A stretch of 64,000 nt of DNA, from the NCBI GenBank assembly GCA_963966185.1, contig CAWZYM010000153.1:80001-144000 (forward strand), read 5' to 3'. Both the position numbers and the translations under genes were made by a program. The stretch comes from Rhabditoides inermis (lineage: Eukaryota > Nematoda > Chromadorea > Rhabditida > Rhabditidae). Positions within the stretch are counted from its first letter, which is position 1, and each line of letters begins with the position of its first letter. Positions 47,491 to 60,084 of this stretch are shown piece by piece. The notes beneath the pieces are model-generated. The model was not told the origin of the DNA and did no database searches. It was given only the letters and a program-made list of their open reading frames with translations.

Positions 47491-47816
47491 GGGGCTTCTT
47501 CTTTCTCTATCTCTCTCACTCTTTCTCTCTCTCTCTCTCCCCTCTTCCCATACCCCTCTCCCTCCATCCAAAGTTCAATACAGGTTCATAATCAACGACA
47601 GCCACACTTCACCAAGTTTCTTGATCTCGCAAGTCGGAAACGGAATGGACGGTGCTGAACTTCGCTAATAGGACACCAGAGAAGGACTTCGAGGAGATAT
47701 GGATGAAGGGTACCTCAGCGTCCGTCTCTATTCCTTCCCTCTATCTCGCCTTATCTCTTTTTTATCTCTCTTTGTGGGTTGATTACATGTAGTTATGTAG
47801 CATCGAAGGTTGGTTG
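47491..47816 (+). repeat. Cassette 56, type B, tail fused into a monomer
   Basis: B with ttcaatac and tcttgatc; private gtagcatcg. After gaaggttggttg the normal gattgtttcatgagc is missing and the sequence passes straight into tggtgtatcttgagcggg of a monomer. The join lies in the shared ttggttg at 47810-47816. Confidence 0.9.
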
Positions 47817-47916
47817 TGGTGTATCTTGAGCGGGACCACTAACTCTCCTTCCACCCTTATGGTGGTTGTTGCTAGAAGCTGTGGTCTCTTGAGATTGGTT
47901 GTGGTGTTTCATGAGC
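47817..47916 (+). repeat. Truncated monomer array after the fused cassette
   Basis: About 100 bp: the end of a gtatcttgagc monomer plus one full monomer, then a C cassette. C cassettes are otherwise preceded by ten-monomer arrays, so about nine monomers and the preceding A cassette are missing. Confidence 0.88.
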
Positions 47917-47944
47917 GGGGCTTCTTCTTGCTCTCTCTCTCTCT

Positions 47945-47985
<41 letters not shown>

Positions 47986-48272
47986 CTTCCCATACCCCTC
48001 TCCCTCCATCCAAAGTTCAATACAGGTTCATAATCAACTACAGCCACACTTCACCAAGTTTCTCGATCTCGCAAGTCGAAAACGGAATGAATGGTGCTGA
48101 ACTTCGCTAATAGGACACCAGAGAAGGATTTCGAGGAGATATGGATGAAGGGTACCTCAGTGTCTGTCTCTATTCCTTCCCTCTATCTCGCCTTATCTCT
48201 TTTTATCTTTTTCTGTGGGTTGATTACATGTAGTTATGTAGTATCGAAGGTTGGTTGGATTGTTTCATGAGC
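47917..48272 (+). repeat. Cassette 57, type C; then 2 monomers
   Basis: Standard C with three g in gaagggtacc. Confidence 0.92.
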
Positions 48273-48441
48273 GAGGCCACTAACTCTCCTCCCACCCTTA
48301 TGGTGGTTGTTGCTAGAAGCTGTGGTCTCTTGAGATTGGTTGTGGTGTTTTTGAGTGGGGCCACTAACTCTCCTTCCACCCTTATGATGGTTGTTGCTAG
48401 AAGCTGTGGTCTCTTGAGATTGGTTGTGGTGTTTCATGAGC

Positions 48442-48466
48442 GGGGCTTCTTCTTTCTCTATCTCTC

Positions 48467-48507
<41 letters not shown>

Positions 48508-48805
48508 CTCTCCTCTTTTCCCATATCCCTCTCCCTCCATCCAAAGTGCAATACAGGTTCATAATCAACGACAGCCACATTTCACCAAGTTTCTCGATCT
48601 CGCAAGTCGGAAACGGAATGGATGGTGCTGAACTTCGCTAATAGGACACTAGAGAAGGAGTTCGGAGGAGATATGGATGAATGGTACCTCAGTGTCTGTC
48701 TCTATTCCTTCCCTCTATCTCGCCTTATCTCTTTTTTATCTCTCTTTGTGAGTTGATTACATGTAGTTATGTAGTATCGAAGGTTGGTTGGATTGTTTCA
48801 TGAGC
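48442..48805 (+). repeat. Cassette 58, type Ag; then 7 monomers
   Basis: Private gaatggtacc. Exit gtagtatcg rather than gtgtatcg. The following array has a private gggagcac and a ggtgtttgttgc near 49260. Confidence 0.92.
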
Positions 48806-49400
48806 GAGGCCACTAACTCTCCTCCCACCCTTATGGTGGTTGTTGCTAGAAGCTGTGGTCTCTTGAGATTGGTTGTGGTGTTTCTTGAGCGGGGCCACTA
48901 ACTCTCCTTCCACCCTTATGGTGGTTGTTGCTAGAAGCTGTGGTCTCTTGAGATTGGTCGTGGTGTTTCTTGAGCGGGGCCACTAACTTCCTTCCACCCT
49001 TATGGTGGTTGTTGCTAGAAGCTGTGGTCCCTTGAGATTGGTTGTGGTGTTTCTTGAGCGGGAGCACTAACTCTCCTTCCACCCTTATGGTGGTTGTTGC
49101 TAGAAGCTGTGGTCTCTTGAGATTGGTTGTGGTGTTTCTTGAGCGAGGCCACTAACTCTCCTTCCACCCTTATGGTGGTTGTTGCTAGAAGCTGTGGTCT
49201 CTTGAGATTGGTTGTGGTGTTTTTTTGAGTGGGGCCACTAACTCTCCTTCCACCCTTATGGTGTTTGTTGCTAGAAGCTGTGGTCCCTTGAGATTGGTTG
49301 TGGTGTATCTTGAGCGGGACCACTAACTCTCCTTCCACCCTTATGATGGTTGTTGCTAGAAGCTGTGGTCTCTTGAGATTGGTTGTGGTGTTTCATGAGC

Positions 49401-49742
49401 GGGGCTTCTTCTTTCTCTATCTCTCTCACTCTCTCTCTCTCTCTCTCTCCTCTTTTCCCATATCCCTCTCCCTCCATCCAAAGTGCAATACAGGTTCATA
49501 ATCAACGACAGCCACATTTCACCAAGTTTCTCGATCTCGCAAGTCGGAAACGGAATGGATGGTGCTGAACTTCGCTAATAGGACACTAGAGAAGAAGTTC
49601 GGAGGAGATATGGATGAAGGGTACCTCAGTGTCTGTCTCTATTCCTTCCCTCTATCTCGCCTTATCTCTTTTTTATCTCTCTTTGTGAGTTGATTACATG
49701 TAGTTATGTAGTATCGAAGGTTGGTTGGATTGTTTCATGAGC
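49401..49742 (+). repeat. Cassette 59, type A; then 10 monomers
   Basis: Short CT tract. Followed by ctaactctcctccc, not the ctaactttcctccc of other C-leading arrays. Confidence 0.92.
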
Positions 49743-50592
49743 GAGGCCACTAACTCTCCTCCCACCCTTATGGTGGTTGTTGCTAGAAGCTGTGGTCTCT
49801 TGAGATTGGTTGTGGTGTTTCTTGAGCGGGGCCACTAACTCTCCTTCCACCCTTATGGTGGTTGTTGCTAGAAGCTGTGGTCTCTTGAGATTGGTTGTGG
49901 TGTTTCTTGAGCGAGGCCACTAACTCTCCTTCCACCCTTATGGTGGTTGTTGCTAGAAGCTGTGGTCTCTTGAGATTGGTTGTGGTGTTTGTTGAGCGGG
50001 ACCACTATTTCTCCTTCCACCCTTATGGTGGTTGTTGCTAGAAGCTGTGGTCTCTTGAGATTGGTTATGGTGTTTCTTGAGCGGAACCACTATTTCTCCT
50101 TCCACCCTTATGGTGGTTGTTGCTAGAAGCTGTGGTCTCTTGAGATTGGTTGTGGTGTTTCTTGAGCGGGAACACTATTTATCCTTCCACCCTTATGGTG
50201 GTTGTTGCTAGAAGCTGTGGTCTCTTGAGATTGGTTGTGGTGTTTCTTGAGCGGGACCACTATTTCTCCTTCCATCCTTATGGTGGTTGTTGCTAGAAGC
50301 TGTGGTCTCTTGAGATTGGTTGTGGTGTTTCTTGAGCGAGGCCACTAACTCTCTTTCCACCCTTATGGTGGTTGTTGCTAGAAGCTGTGGTCTCTTGAGA
50401 TTGGTTGTGGTGTTTTTTGAGTGGGGCCACTAACTCTCCTTCCACCCTTATGGTGGTTGTTGCTAGAAGCTGTGGTCCTTTGAGATTGGTTGTGGTGTAT
50501 CTTGAGCGGGACCACTAACTCTCCTTCCACCCTTATGGTGGTTGTTGCTAGAAGCTGTGGTCTCTTGAGATTGGTTGTGGTGTTTCATGAGC
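49743..50592 (+). repeat. Ten-monomer array leading to a C cassette
   Basis: Same order as the other four copies, with tttctccttcc instead of tttctttttcc after gtttgttgagc and a private gggaacac near 50169. Confidence 0.9.
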
Positions 50593-50622
50593 GGGGCTTC
50601 TTCTTGCTCTCTCTCTCTCTCT

Positions 50623-50661
<39 letters not shown>

Positions 50662-50948
50662 CTTCCCATACCCCTCTCCCTCCATCCAAAGTTCAATACA
50701 GGTTCATAATCAACTACAGCCACACTTCACCAAGTTTCTCGATCTCGCAAGTCGAAAACGGAATGAATGGTGCTGAACTTCGCTAATAGGACACCAGAGA
50801 AGGATTTCGAGGAGATATGGATGAAGGGTACCTCAGTGTCTGTCTCTATTCCTTCCCTCTATCTCGCCTTATCTCTTTTTATCTTTTTCTGTGGGTTGAT
50901 TACATGTAGTTATGTAGTATCGAAGGTTGGTTGGATTGTTTCATGAGC
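50593..50948 (+). repeat. Cassette 60, type C; then 2 monomers
   Basis: Three g in gaagggtacc. Same length as cassette 57 (356 bp). Confidence 0.92.
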
Positions 50949-51117
50949 GAGGCCACTAACTCTCCTCCCACCCTTATGGTGGTTGTTGCTAGAAGCTGTG
51001 GTCTCTTGAGATTGGTTGTGGTGTTTTTGAGTGGGGCCACTAACTCTCCTTCCACCCTTATGATGGTTGTTGCTAGAAGCTGTGGTCTCTTGAGATTGGT
51101 TGTGGTGTTTCATGAGC

Positions 51118-51142
51118 GGGGCTTCTTCTTTCTCTATCTCTC

Positions 51143-51183
<41 letters not shown>

Positions 51184-51481
51184 CTCTCCTCTTTTCCCAT
51201 ATCCCTCTCCCTCCATCCAAAGTGCAATACAGGTTCATAATCAACGACAGCCACATTTCACCAAGTTTCTCGATCTCGCAAGTCGGAAACGGAATGGATG
51301 GTGCTGAACTTCGCTAATAGGACACTAGAGAAGGAGTTCGGAGGAGATATGGATGAAGGGTACCTCAGTGTCTGTCTCTATTCCTTCCCTCTATCTCGCC
51401 TTATCTCTTTTTTATCTCTCTTTGTGAGTTGATTACATGTAGTTATGTAGTATCGAAGGTTGGTTGGATTGTTTCATGAGC
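51118..51481 (+). repeat. Cassette 61, type Ag; then 8 monomers
   Basis: cgctctctcc, gaaggag, exit gtagtatcg as in cassette 58. Confidence 0.92.
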
Positions 51482-52161
51482 GAGGCCACTAACTCTCCTC
51501 CCACCCTTATGGTGGTTGTTGCTAGAAGCTGTGGTCTCTTGAGATTGGTTGTGGTGTTTCTTGAGCGGGGCCACTAACTCTCCTTCCACCCTTATGGTGG
51601 TTGTTGCTAGAAGCTGTGGTCTCTTGAGATTGGTCGTGGTGTTTCTTGAGCGGGGCCACTAACTCTCCTTCCACCCTTATGGTGGTTGTTGCTAGAAGCT
51701 GTGGTCCCTTGAGATTGGTTGTGGTGTTTCTTGAGCGAGGCCACTAACTCTCCTTCCACCCTTATGGTGGTTGTTGCTAGAAGCTGTGGTCTCTTGAGAT
51801 TGGTTGTGGTGTTTTTGAGTGGGGCCACTAACTCTCCTTCCACCCTTATGGTGGTTGTTGCTAGAAGCTGTGGTCCCTTGAGATTGGTTGTGGTGTTTCT
51901 TGAGCGGGACCACTAACTCTCCTTCCACCCTTATGGTGGTTGTTGCTAGAAGCTGTGGTCTCTTGAGATTGGTTGTGGTGTTTTTTTGAGTGGGGCCACT
52001 AACTCTCCTTCCACCCTTATGGTGGTTGTTGCTAGAAGCTGTGGTCCCTTGAGATTGGTTGTGGTGTATCTTGAGCGGGACCACTAACTCTCCTTCCACC
52101 CGTATGATGGTTGTTGCTAGAAGCTGTGGTCTCTTGAGATTGGTTGTGGTGTTTCATGAGC

Positions 52162-52186
52162 GGGGCTTCTTCTTTCTCTATCTCTC

Positions 52187-52230
<44 letters not shown>

Positions 52231-52515
52231 CCATATCCCTCTCCCTCCATCCAAAGTGCAATACAGGTTCATAATCAACGACAGCCACATTTCACCAAGT
52301 TTCTCGATCTCGCAAGTCGGAAACGGAATGGATGGTGCTGAACTTCGCTAATAGGACACTAGAGAAGAAGTTCGGAGGAGATATGGATGAAGGGTACCTC
52401 AGTGTCTGTCTCTATTCCTTCCCTCTATCTCGCCTTATCTCTTTTTTATCTCTCTTTGTGAGTTGATTACATGTAGTTATGTAGTATCGAAGGTTGGTTG
52501 GATTGTTTCATGAGC
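52162..52515 (+). repeat. Cassette 62, type A; then 8 monomers
   Basis: cccgtatgatgg monomer on its left. The following array carries gagaattgtcg near 52670. Confidence 0.92.
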
Positions 52516-53195
52516 GAGGCCACTAACTCTCCTCCCACCCTTATGGTGGTTGTTGCTAGAAGCTGTGGTCTCTTGAGATTGGTTGTGGTGTTTCTTGAGC
52601 GGGGCCACTAACTCTCCTTCCACCCTTATGGTGGTTGTTGCTAGAAGCTGTGGTCTCTTGAGAATTGTCGTGGTGTTTCTTGAGCGGGGCCACTAACTCT
52701 CCTTCCACCCTTATGGTGGTTGTTGCTAGAAGCTGTGGTCCCTTGAGATTGGTTGTGGTGTTTCTTGAGCGAGGCCACTAACTCTCCTTCCACCCTTATG
52801 GTGGTTGTTGCTAGAAGCTGTGGTCTCTTGAGATTGGTTGTGGTGTTTTTGAGTGGGGCCACTAACTCTCCTTCCACCCTTATGGTGGTTGTTGCTAGAA
52901 GCTGTGGTCCCTTGAGATTGGTTGTGGTGTTTCTTGAGCGGGACCACTAACTCTCCTTCCACCCTTATGGTGGTTGTTGCTAGAAGCTGTGGTCTCTTGA
53001 GATTGGTTGTGGTGTTTTTTTGAGTGGGGCCACTAACTCTCCTTCCACCCTTATGGTGGTTGTTGCTAGAAGCTGTGGTCCCTTGAGATTGGTTGTGGTG
53101 TATCTTGAGCGGGACCACTAACTCTCCTTCCACCCGTATGATGGTTGTTGCTAGAAGCTGTGGTCTCTTGAGATTGGTTGTGGTGTTTCATGAGC

Positions 53196-53220
53196 GGGGC
53201 TTCTTCTTTCTCTATCTCTC

Positions 53221-53274
<54 letters not shown>

Positions 53275-53559
53275 CCATATCCCTCTCCCTCCATCCAAAG
53301 TGCAATACAGGTTCATAATCAACGACAGCCACATTTCACCAAGTTTCTCGATCTCGCAAGTCGGAAACGGAATGGATGGTGCTGAACTTCGCTAATAGGA
53401 CACTAGAGAAGAAGTTCGGAGGAGATATGGATGAAGGGTACCTCAGTGTCTGTCTCTATTCCTTCCCTCTATCTCGCCTTATCTCTTTTTTATCTCTCTT
53501 TGTGAGTTGATTACATGTAGTTATGTAGTATCGAAGGTTGGTTGGATTGTTTCATGAGC
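53196..53559 (+). repeat. Cassette 63, type A; then 7 monomers
   Basis: CT run 53224-53266 (43 nt). gagaattgtcg follows near 53704. Confidence 0.92.
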
Positions 53560-54153
53560 GAGGCCACTAACTCTCCTCCCACCCTTATGGTGGTTGTTGC
53601 TAGAAGCTGTGGTCTCTTGAGATTGGTTGTGGTGTTTCTTGAGCGGGGCCACTAACTCTCCTTCCACCCTTATGGTGGTTGTTGCTAGAAGCTGTGGTCT
53701 CTTGAGAATTGTCGTGGTGTTTCTTGAGCGGGGCCACTAACTCTCCTTCCACCCTTATGGTGGTTGTTGCTAGAAGCTGTGGTCCCTTGAGATTGGTTGT
53801 GGTGTTTCTTGAGCGAGGCCACTAACTCTCCTTCCACCCTTATGGTGGTTGTTGCTAGAAGCTGTGGTCTCTTGAGATTGGTTGTGGTGTTTTTGAGTGG
53901 GGCCACTAACTCTCCTTCCACCCTTATGGTGGTTGTTGCTAGAAGCTGTGGTCCCTTGAGATTGGTTGTGGTGTTTCTTGAGCGGGACCACTAACTCTCC
54001 TTCCACCCTTATGGTGGTTGTTGCTAGAAGCTGTGGTCCCTTGAGATTGGTTGTGGTGTATCTTGAGCGGGACCACTAACTCTCCTTCCACCCGTATGAT
54101 GGTTGTTGCTAGAAGCTGTGGTCTCTTGAGATTGGTTGTGGTGTTTCATGAGC

Positions 54154-54178
54154 GGGGCTTCTTCTTTCTCTATCTCTC

Positions 54179-54222
<44 letters not shown>

Positions 54223-54506
54223 CCATATCCCTCTCCCTCCATCCAAAGTGCAATACAGGTTCATAATCAACGACAGCCACATTTCACCAAGTTTCTCGAT
54301 CTCGCAAGTCGGAAACGGAATGGATGGTGCTGAACTTCGCTAATAGGACACTAGAGAAGAAGTTCGGAGGAGATATGGATGAAGGGTACCTCAGTGTCTG
54401 TCTCTATTCCTTCCCTCTATCTCGCCTTATCTCTTTTTTATCTCTCTTTGTGAGTTGATTACATGTAGTTATGTGTATCGAAGGTTGGTTGGATTGTTTC
54501 TTGAGC
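54154..54506 (+). repeat. Cassette 64, type A, altered exit; then 4 monomers
   Basis: Exit gtgtatcg, but the right bracket reads ggattgtttcttgagcg, with the ordinary monomer ctt in place of cat. Same in cassette 70. Confidence 0.92.
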
Positions 54507-54846
54507 GAGGCCACTAACTCTCCTTCCACCCTTATGGTGGTTGTTGCTAGAAGCTGTGGTCTCTTGAGATTGGTCGTGGTGTTTTTTGAGCGGGGCCACT
54601 AACTCTCCTTCCATCCTTATGGTGGTTGTTGCTAGAAGCTGTGGTCCCTTAAGATTGGTTGTGGTGTTTCTTGAGCGGGACCACTATCTCTCCTTCCACC
54701 CTTATGGTGGTTGTTGATAGAAGCGGTGGTCTCTTGAGATTGGTTGTGGTGTATCTTGAGCGGGACCACTAACTCTCCTTCCACCCTTATGGTGGTTGTT
54801 TCTAGAAGCTGTGGTCTCTTGAGATTGGTTGTGGTGTTTCATATGC

Positions 54847-55187
54847 GGGGCTTCTTCTTTCTCTATCTCTCTCACTCTTTCTCTCTCTCTCTCTCCCCTC
54901 TTCCCATACCCCTCTCCCTCCATCCAAAGTTCAATACAGGTTCATAATCAACGACAGCCACACTTCACCAAGTTTCTCGATCTCGCAAGTCGGAAACGGA
55001 ATGGACGGTGCTGAACTTCGCTAATAGGACACCAGAGAAGGACTTCGAGGAGATATGGATGAAGGGTACCTCAGCGTCCGTCTCTATTCCTTCCCTCTAT
55101 CTCGCCTTATCTCTTTTTTATCTCTCTTTGTGGGTTGATTACATGTAGTTATGTAGTATCGAAGGTTGGTTGGATTGTTTCATGAGC
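54847..55187 (+). repeat. Cassette 65, type B'; then 7 monomers
   Basis: catatgcgggg entry. Only four monomers separate it from cassette 64, against seven before B' cassettes 23, 36 and 50. Confidence 0.92.
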
Positions 55188-55782
55188 GAGGCCACTAACT
55201 CTCCTCCCACCCTTATGGTGGCTGTTGCTAGAAGCTGTGGTCTCTTGAGATTGGTTGTGGTGTTTCTTGAGCGGGGCCACTAACTCTCCTTCCACCCTTA
55301 TGGTGGTTGTTGCTAGAAGCTGTGGTCTCTTGAGATTGGTCGTGGTGTTTCTTGAGCGGGGCCACTAACTCTCCTTCCACCCTTATGGTGGTTGTTGCTA
55401 GAAGCTGTGGTCCCTTGAGATTGGTTGTGGTGTTTCTTGAGCGAGGCCACTAACTCTCCTTCCACCCTTATGGTGGTTGTTGCTAGAAGCTGTGGTCTCT
55501 TGAGATTGGTCGTGGTGTTTTTTGAGCGGGGCCACTAACTCTCCTTCCACCCTTATGGTGGTTGTTGCTAGAAGCTGTGGTCCCTTAAGATTGGTTGTGG
55601 TGTTTCTTGAGCGGGACCACTATCTCTCCTTCCACCCTTATGGTGGTTGTTGCTAGAAGCGGTGGTCTCTTGAGATTGGTTGTGGTGTATCTTGAGCGGG
55701 ACCACTAACTCTCCTTCCACCCTTATGGTGGTTGTTGCTAGAAGCTGTGGTCTTTTGAGATTGGTTGTGGTGTTTCATGAGC

Positions 55783-56125
55783 GGGGCTTCTTCTTTCTCT
55801 ATCTCTCTCACTCTTTCTCTCTCTCTCTCTCTCCCCTCTTCCCATACCCCTCTCCCTCCATCCAAAGTTCAGTACAGGTTCATAATCAACGACAGCCACA
55901 CTTCACCAAGTTTCTTGATCTCGCAAGTCGGAAACGGAATGGACGGTGCTGAACTTCGCTAATAGGACACCAGAGAAGGACTTCGAGGAGATATGGATGA
56001 AGGGTACCTCAGCGTCCGTCTCTATTCCTTCCCTCTATCTCGCCTTATCTCTTTTTTATCTCTCTTTGTGGGTTGATTACATGTAGTTATGTAGTATCGA
56101 AGGTTGGTTGGATTGTTTCATGAGC
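55783..56125 (+). repeat. Cassette 66, type B; then 1 monomer
   Basis: Standard B. Private gtcttttgag in the left monomer near 55750. Confidence 0.92.
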
Positions 56126-56210
56126 GAGGCCACTAACTCTCCTCCCACCCTTATGGTGGCTGTTGCTAGAAGCTGTGGTCTCTTGAGATTGGTTGTGGTG
56201 TTTCATGAGC

Positions 56211-56243
56211 GGGGCTTCTTCTTTCTCTATCTCTCTCACTCAC

Positions 56244-56283
<40 letters not shown>

Positions 56284-56567
56284 CCATATCCCTCTCCCTC
56301 CATCCAAAGTGCAATACAGGTTCATAATCAACGACAGCCACATTTCACCAAGTTTCTCGATCTCGCAAGTCGGAAACGGAATGGATGGTGCTGAACTTCG
56401 CTAATAGGACACTAGAGAAGAAGTTCGGAGGAGATATGGATGAAGGGTACCTCAGTGTCTGTCTCTATTCCTTCCCTCTATCTCGCCTTATCTCTTTTTT
56501 ATCTCTCGTTGTGAGTTGATTACATGTAGTTATGTGTATCGAAGGTTGGTTGGATTGTTTCATGAGC
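56211..56567 (+). repeat. Cassette 67, type Ar; then 7 monomers
   Basis: Lead has cact three times (ctcactcactcactct), one more than cassettes 38, 52 and 73. Confidence 0.92.
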
Positions 56568-57162
56568 GAGGCCACTAACTCTCCTCCCACCCTTATGGTG
56601 GTTGTTGCTAGAAGCTGTGGTCTCTTGAGAATGGTCGTGGTGTTTCTTGAGCGAGGCCACTAACTCTCCTCCCACCCTTATGGTGGTTGTTGCTAGAAGC
56701 TGTGGTCTCTTGAGATTGGTTGTGGTGTTTTTGAGTGGAGCCACTAACTCTCCTTCCACCCTTATGGTGGTTGTTGCTAGAAGCTGTGGTCCCTTGAGAT
56801 TGGTTGTGGTGTTTCTTGAGCGGGACCACTAACTCTCCTTCCACCCTTATGGTGGTTGTTGCTAGAAGCTGTGGTCTCTTGAGATTGGTTGTGGTGTTTC
56901 TTGAGCGAGGCCACTAACTCTCCTTCCACCCTTATGGTGGTTGTTGCTAGAAGCTGTGGTCTCTTGAGATTGGTTGTGGTGTTTTTTTGAGTGGGGCCAC
57001 TAACTCTCCTTCCACCCTTATGGTGGTTGTTGCTAGAAGCTGTGGTCCCTTGAGATTGGTTGTGGTGTATCTTGAGCGGGACCACTAACTCTCCTTCCAC
57101 CCTTATGATGGTTGTTGCTAGAAGCTGTGGTCTCTTGAGATTGGTTGTGGTGTTTCATGAGC

Positions 57163-57188
57163 GGGGCTTCTTCTTTCTCTATCTCTCA

Positions 57189-57223
<35 letters not shown>

Positions 57224-57508
57224 CCATATCCCTCTCCCTCCATCCAAAGTGCAATACAGGTTTATAATCAACGACAGCCACATTTCACCAAGTTTCTCGA
57301 TCTCGCAAGTCGGAAACGGAATGGATGGTGCTGAACTTCGCTAATAGGACACTAGAGAAGAAGTTCGGAGGAGATATGGATGAAGGGTACCTCAGTGTCT
57401 GTCTCTATTCCTTCCCTCTATCTCGCCTTATCTCTTTTTTATCTCTCTTTGTGAGTTGATTACATGTAGTTATGTAGTATCGAAGGTTGGTTGGATTGTT
57501 TCATGAGC
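57163..57508 (+). repeat. Cassette 68, type Av; then 10 monomers
   Basis: caggtttata. The following array holds a private gtggcgtttc near 57580 and ctaaattcc at 57771-57779. Confidence 0.92.
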
Positions 57509-58359
57509 GAGGCCACTAACTCTCCTCCCACCCTTATGGTGGTTGTTGCTAGAAGCTGTGGTCTCTTGAGATTGGTTGTGGCGTTTCTTGAGCGGGGCCA
57601 CTAACTCTCCTTCCACCCTTATGGTGGTTGTTGCTAGAAGCTGTGGTCTCTTGAGATTGGTCGTGGTGTTTCTTGAGCGGGGCCACTAACTCTCCTTCCA
57701 CCCTTATGGTGGTTGTTGCTAGAAGCTGTGGTCCCTTGAGATTGGTTGTGGTGTTTCTTGAGCGAGGCCACTAAATTCCTTCCACCCTTATGGTGGTTGT
57801 TGCTAGAAGCTGTGGTCTCTTGAAATTGGTCGTGGTGTTTTTTGAGCGGGGCCACTAACTCTCCTTCCACCCTTATGGTGGTTGTTGCTAGAAGCTGTGG
57901 TCCCTTAAGATTGGTTGTGGTGTTTCTTGAGCGGGACCACTATCTCTCCTTCCACCCTTATGGTGGTTGTTGATAGAAGCGGTGGTCTCTTGAGATTGGT
58001 TGTGGTGTATCTTGAGCGGGACCACTAACTCTCCTTCCACCCTTATGGTGGTTGTTGCTAGAAGCTGTGGTCTCTTGAGATTGGTTGTGGTGTTTCTTGA
58101 GCGAGGCCACTAACTCTCCTTCCACCCTTATGGTGGTTGTTGCTAGAAGCTGTGGTCTCTTGAGATTGGTTGTGGTGTTTTTTTTGAGTGGGGCCACTAA
58201 CTCTCCTTCCACCCTTATGGTGGTTGTTGCTAGAAGCTGTGGTCTCTTGAGATTGGTTGTGGTGTATCTTGAGCGGGACCACTAACTCTCCTTCCACCCT
58301 TATGATGGTTGTTGCTAGAAGCTGTGGTCTCTTGAGATTGGTTGTGGTGTTTCATGAGC

Positions 58360-58384
58360 GGGGCTTCTTCTTTCTCTATCTCTC

Positions 58385-58432
<48 letters not shown>

Positions 58433-58717
58433 CCATATCCCTCTCCCTCCATCCAAAGTGCAATACAGGTTCATAATCAACGACAGCCACATTTCACCAA
58501 GTTTCTCGATCTCGCAAGTCGGAAACGGAATGGATGGTGCTGAACTTCGCTAATAGGACACTAGAGAAGAAGTTCGGAGGAGATATGGATGAAGGGTACC
58601 TCAGTGTCTGTCTCTATTCCTTCCCTCTATCTCGCCTTATCTCTTTTTTATCTCTCTTTGTGAGTTGATTACATGTAGTTATGTAGTATCGAAGGTTGGT
58701 TGGATTGTTTCATGAGC
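58360..58717 (+). repeat. Cassette 69, type A; then 8 monomers
   Basis: Followed by a private ccaccattatgg near 58826, gagaattgtcg near 58863, and two successive gagtgggg monomers, one more than after cassette 63. Confidence 0.92.
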
Positions 58718-59395
58718 GAGGCCACTAACTCTCCTCCCACCCTTATGGTGGTTGTTGCTAGAAGCTGTGGTCTCTTGAGATTGGTTGTGGTGTTTCTTGA
58801 GCGGGGCCACTAACTCTCCTTCCACCATTATGGTGGTTGTTGCTAGAAGCTGTGGTCTCTTGAGAATTGTCGTGGTGTTTCTTGAGCGGGGCCACTAACT
58901 CTCCTTCCACCCTTATGGTGGTTGTTGCTAGAAGCTGTGGTCCCTTGAGATTGGTTGTGGTGTTTCTTGAGCGAGGCCACTAACTCTCCTTCCACCCTTA
59001 TGGTGGTTGTTGCTAGAAGCTGTGGTCTCTTGAGATTGGTTGTGGTGTTTTTGAGTGGGGCCACTAACTCTCCTTCCACCCTTATGGTGGTTGTTGCTAG
59101 AAGCTGTGGTCTCTTGAGATTGGTTGTGGTGTTTTTGAGTGGGGCCACTAACTCTCCTTCCACCCTTATGGTGGTTGTTGCTAGAAGCTGTGGTCCCTTG
59201 AGATTGGTTGTGGTGTTTCTTGAGCGGGACCACTAACTCTCCTTCCACCCTTATGGTGGTTGTTGCTAGAAGCTGTGGTCCCTTGAGATTGGTTGTGGTG
59301 TATCTTGAGCGGGACCACTAACTCTCCTTCCACCCGTATGATGGTTGTTGCTAGAAGCTGTGGTCTCTTGAGATTGGTTGTGGTGTTTCATGAGC

Positions 59396-59420
59396 GGGGC
59401 TTCTTCTTTCTCTATCTCTC

Positions 59421-59460
<40 letters not shown>

Positions 59461-59744
59461 CCATATCCCTCTCCCTCCATCCAAAGTGCAATACAGGTTC
59501 ATAATCAACGACAGCCACATTTCACCAAGTTTCTCGATCTCGCAAGTCGGAAACGGAATGGATGGTGCTGAACTTCGCTAATAGGACACTAGAGAAGAAG
59601 TTCGGAGGAGATATGGATGAAGGGTACCTCAGTGTCTGTCTCTATTCCTTCCCTCTATCTCGCCTTATCTCTTTTTTATCTCTCTTTGTGAGTTGATTAC
59701 ATGTAGTTATGTGTATCGAAGGTTGGTTGGATTGTTTCTTGAGC
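59396..59744 (+). repeat. Cassette 70, type A, altered exit; then 4 monomers
   Basis: Exit ggattgtttcttgagcg as in cassette 64. Confidence 0.92.
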
Positions 59745-60084
59745 GAGGCCACTAACTCTCCTTCCACCCTTATGGTGGTTGTTGCTAGAAGCTGTGGTCT
59801 CTTGAGATTGGTCGTGGTGTTTTTTGAGCGGGGCCACTAACTCTCCTTCCATCCTTATGGTGGTTGTTGCTAGAAGCTGTGGTCCCTTAAGATTGGTTGT
59901 GGTGTTTCTTGAGCGGGACCACTATCTCTCCTTCCACCCTTATGGTGGTTGTTGATAGAAGCGGTGGTCTCTTGAGATTGGTTGTGGTGTATCTTGAGCG
60001 GGACCACTAACTCTCCTTCCACCCTTATGGTGGTTGTTTCTAGAAGCTGTGGTCTCTTGAGATTGGTTGTGGTGTTTCATATGC

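Larger units (their letters stand above)
53196..58359 (+). repeat. Six-cassette tandem block, copy 1 (about 5.2 kb)
   Basis: Cassettes 63-68 in the order A-A-B'-B-Ar-Av. The same order resumes at cassette 69. From the exit of cassette 64 onward the offset to copy 2 is a constant 5238 bp. Confidence 0.85.
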
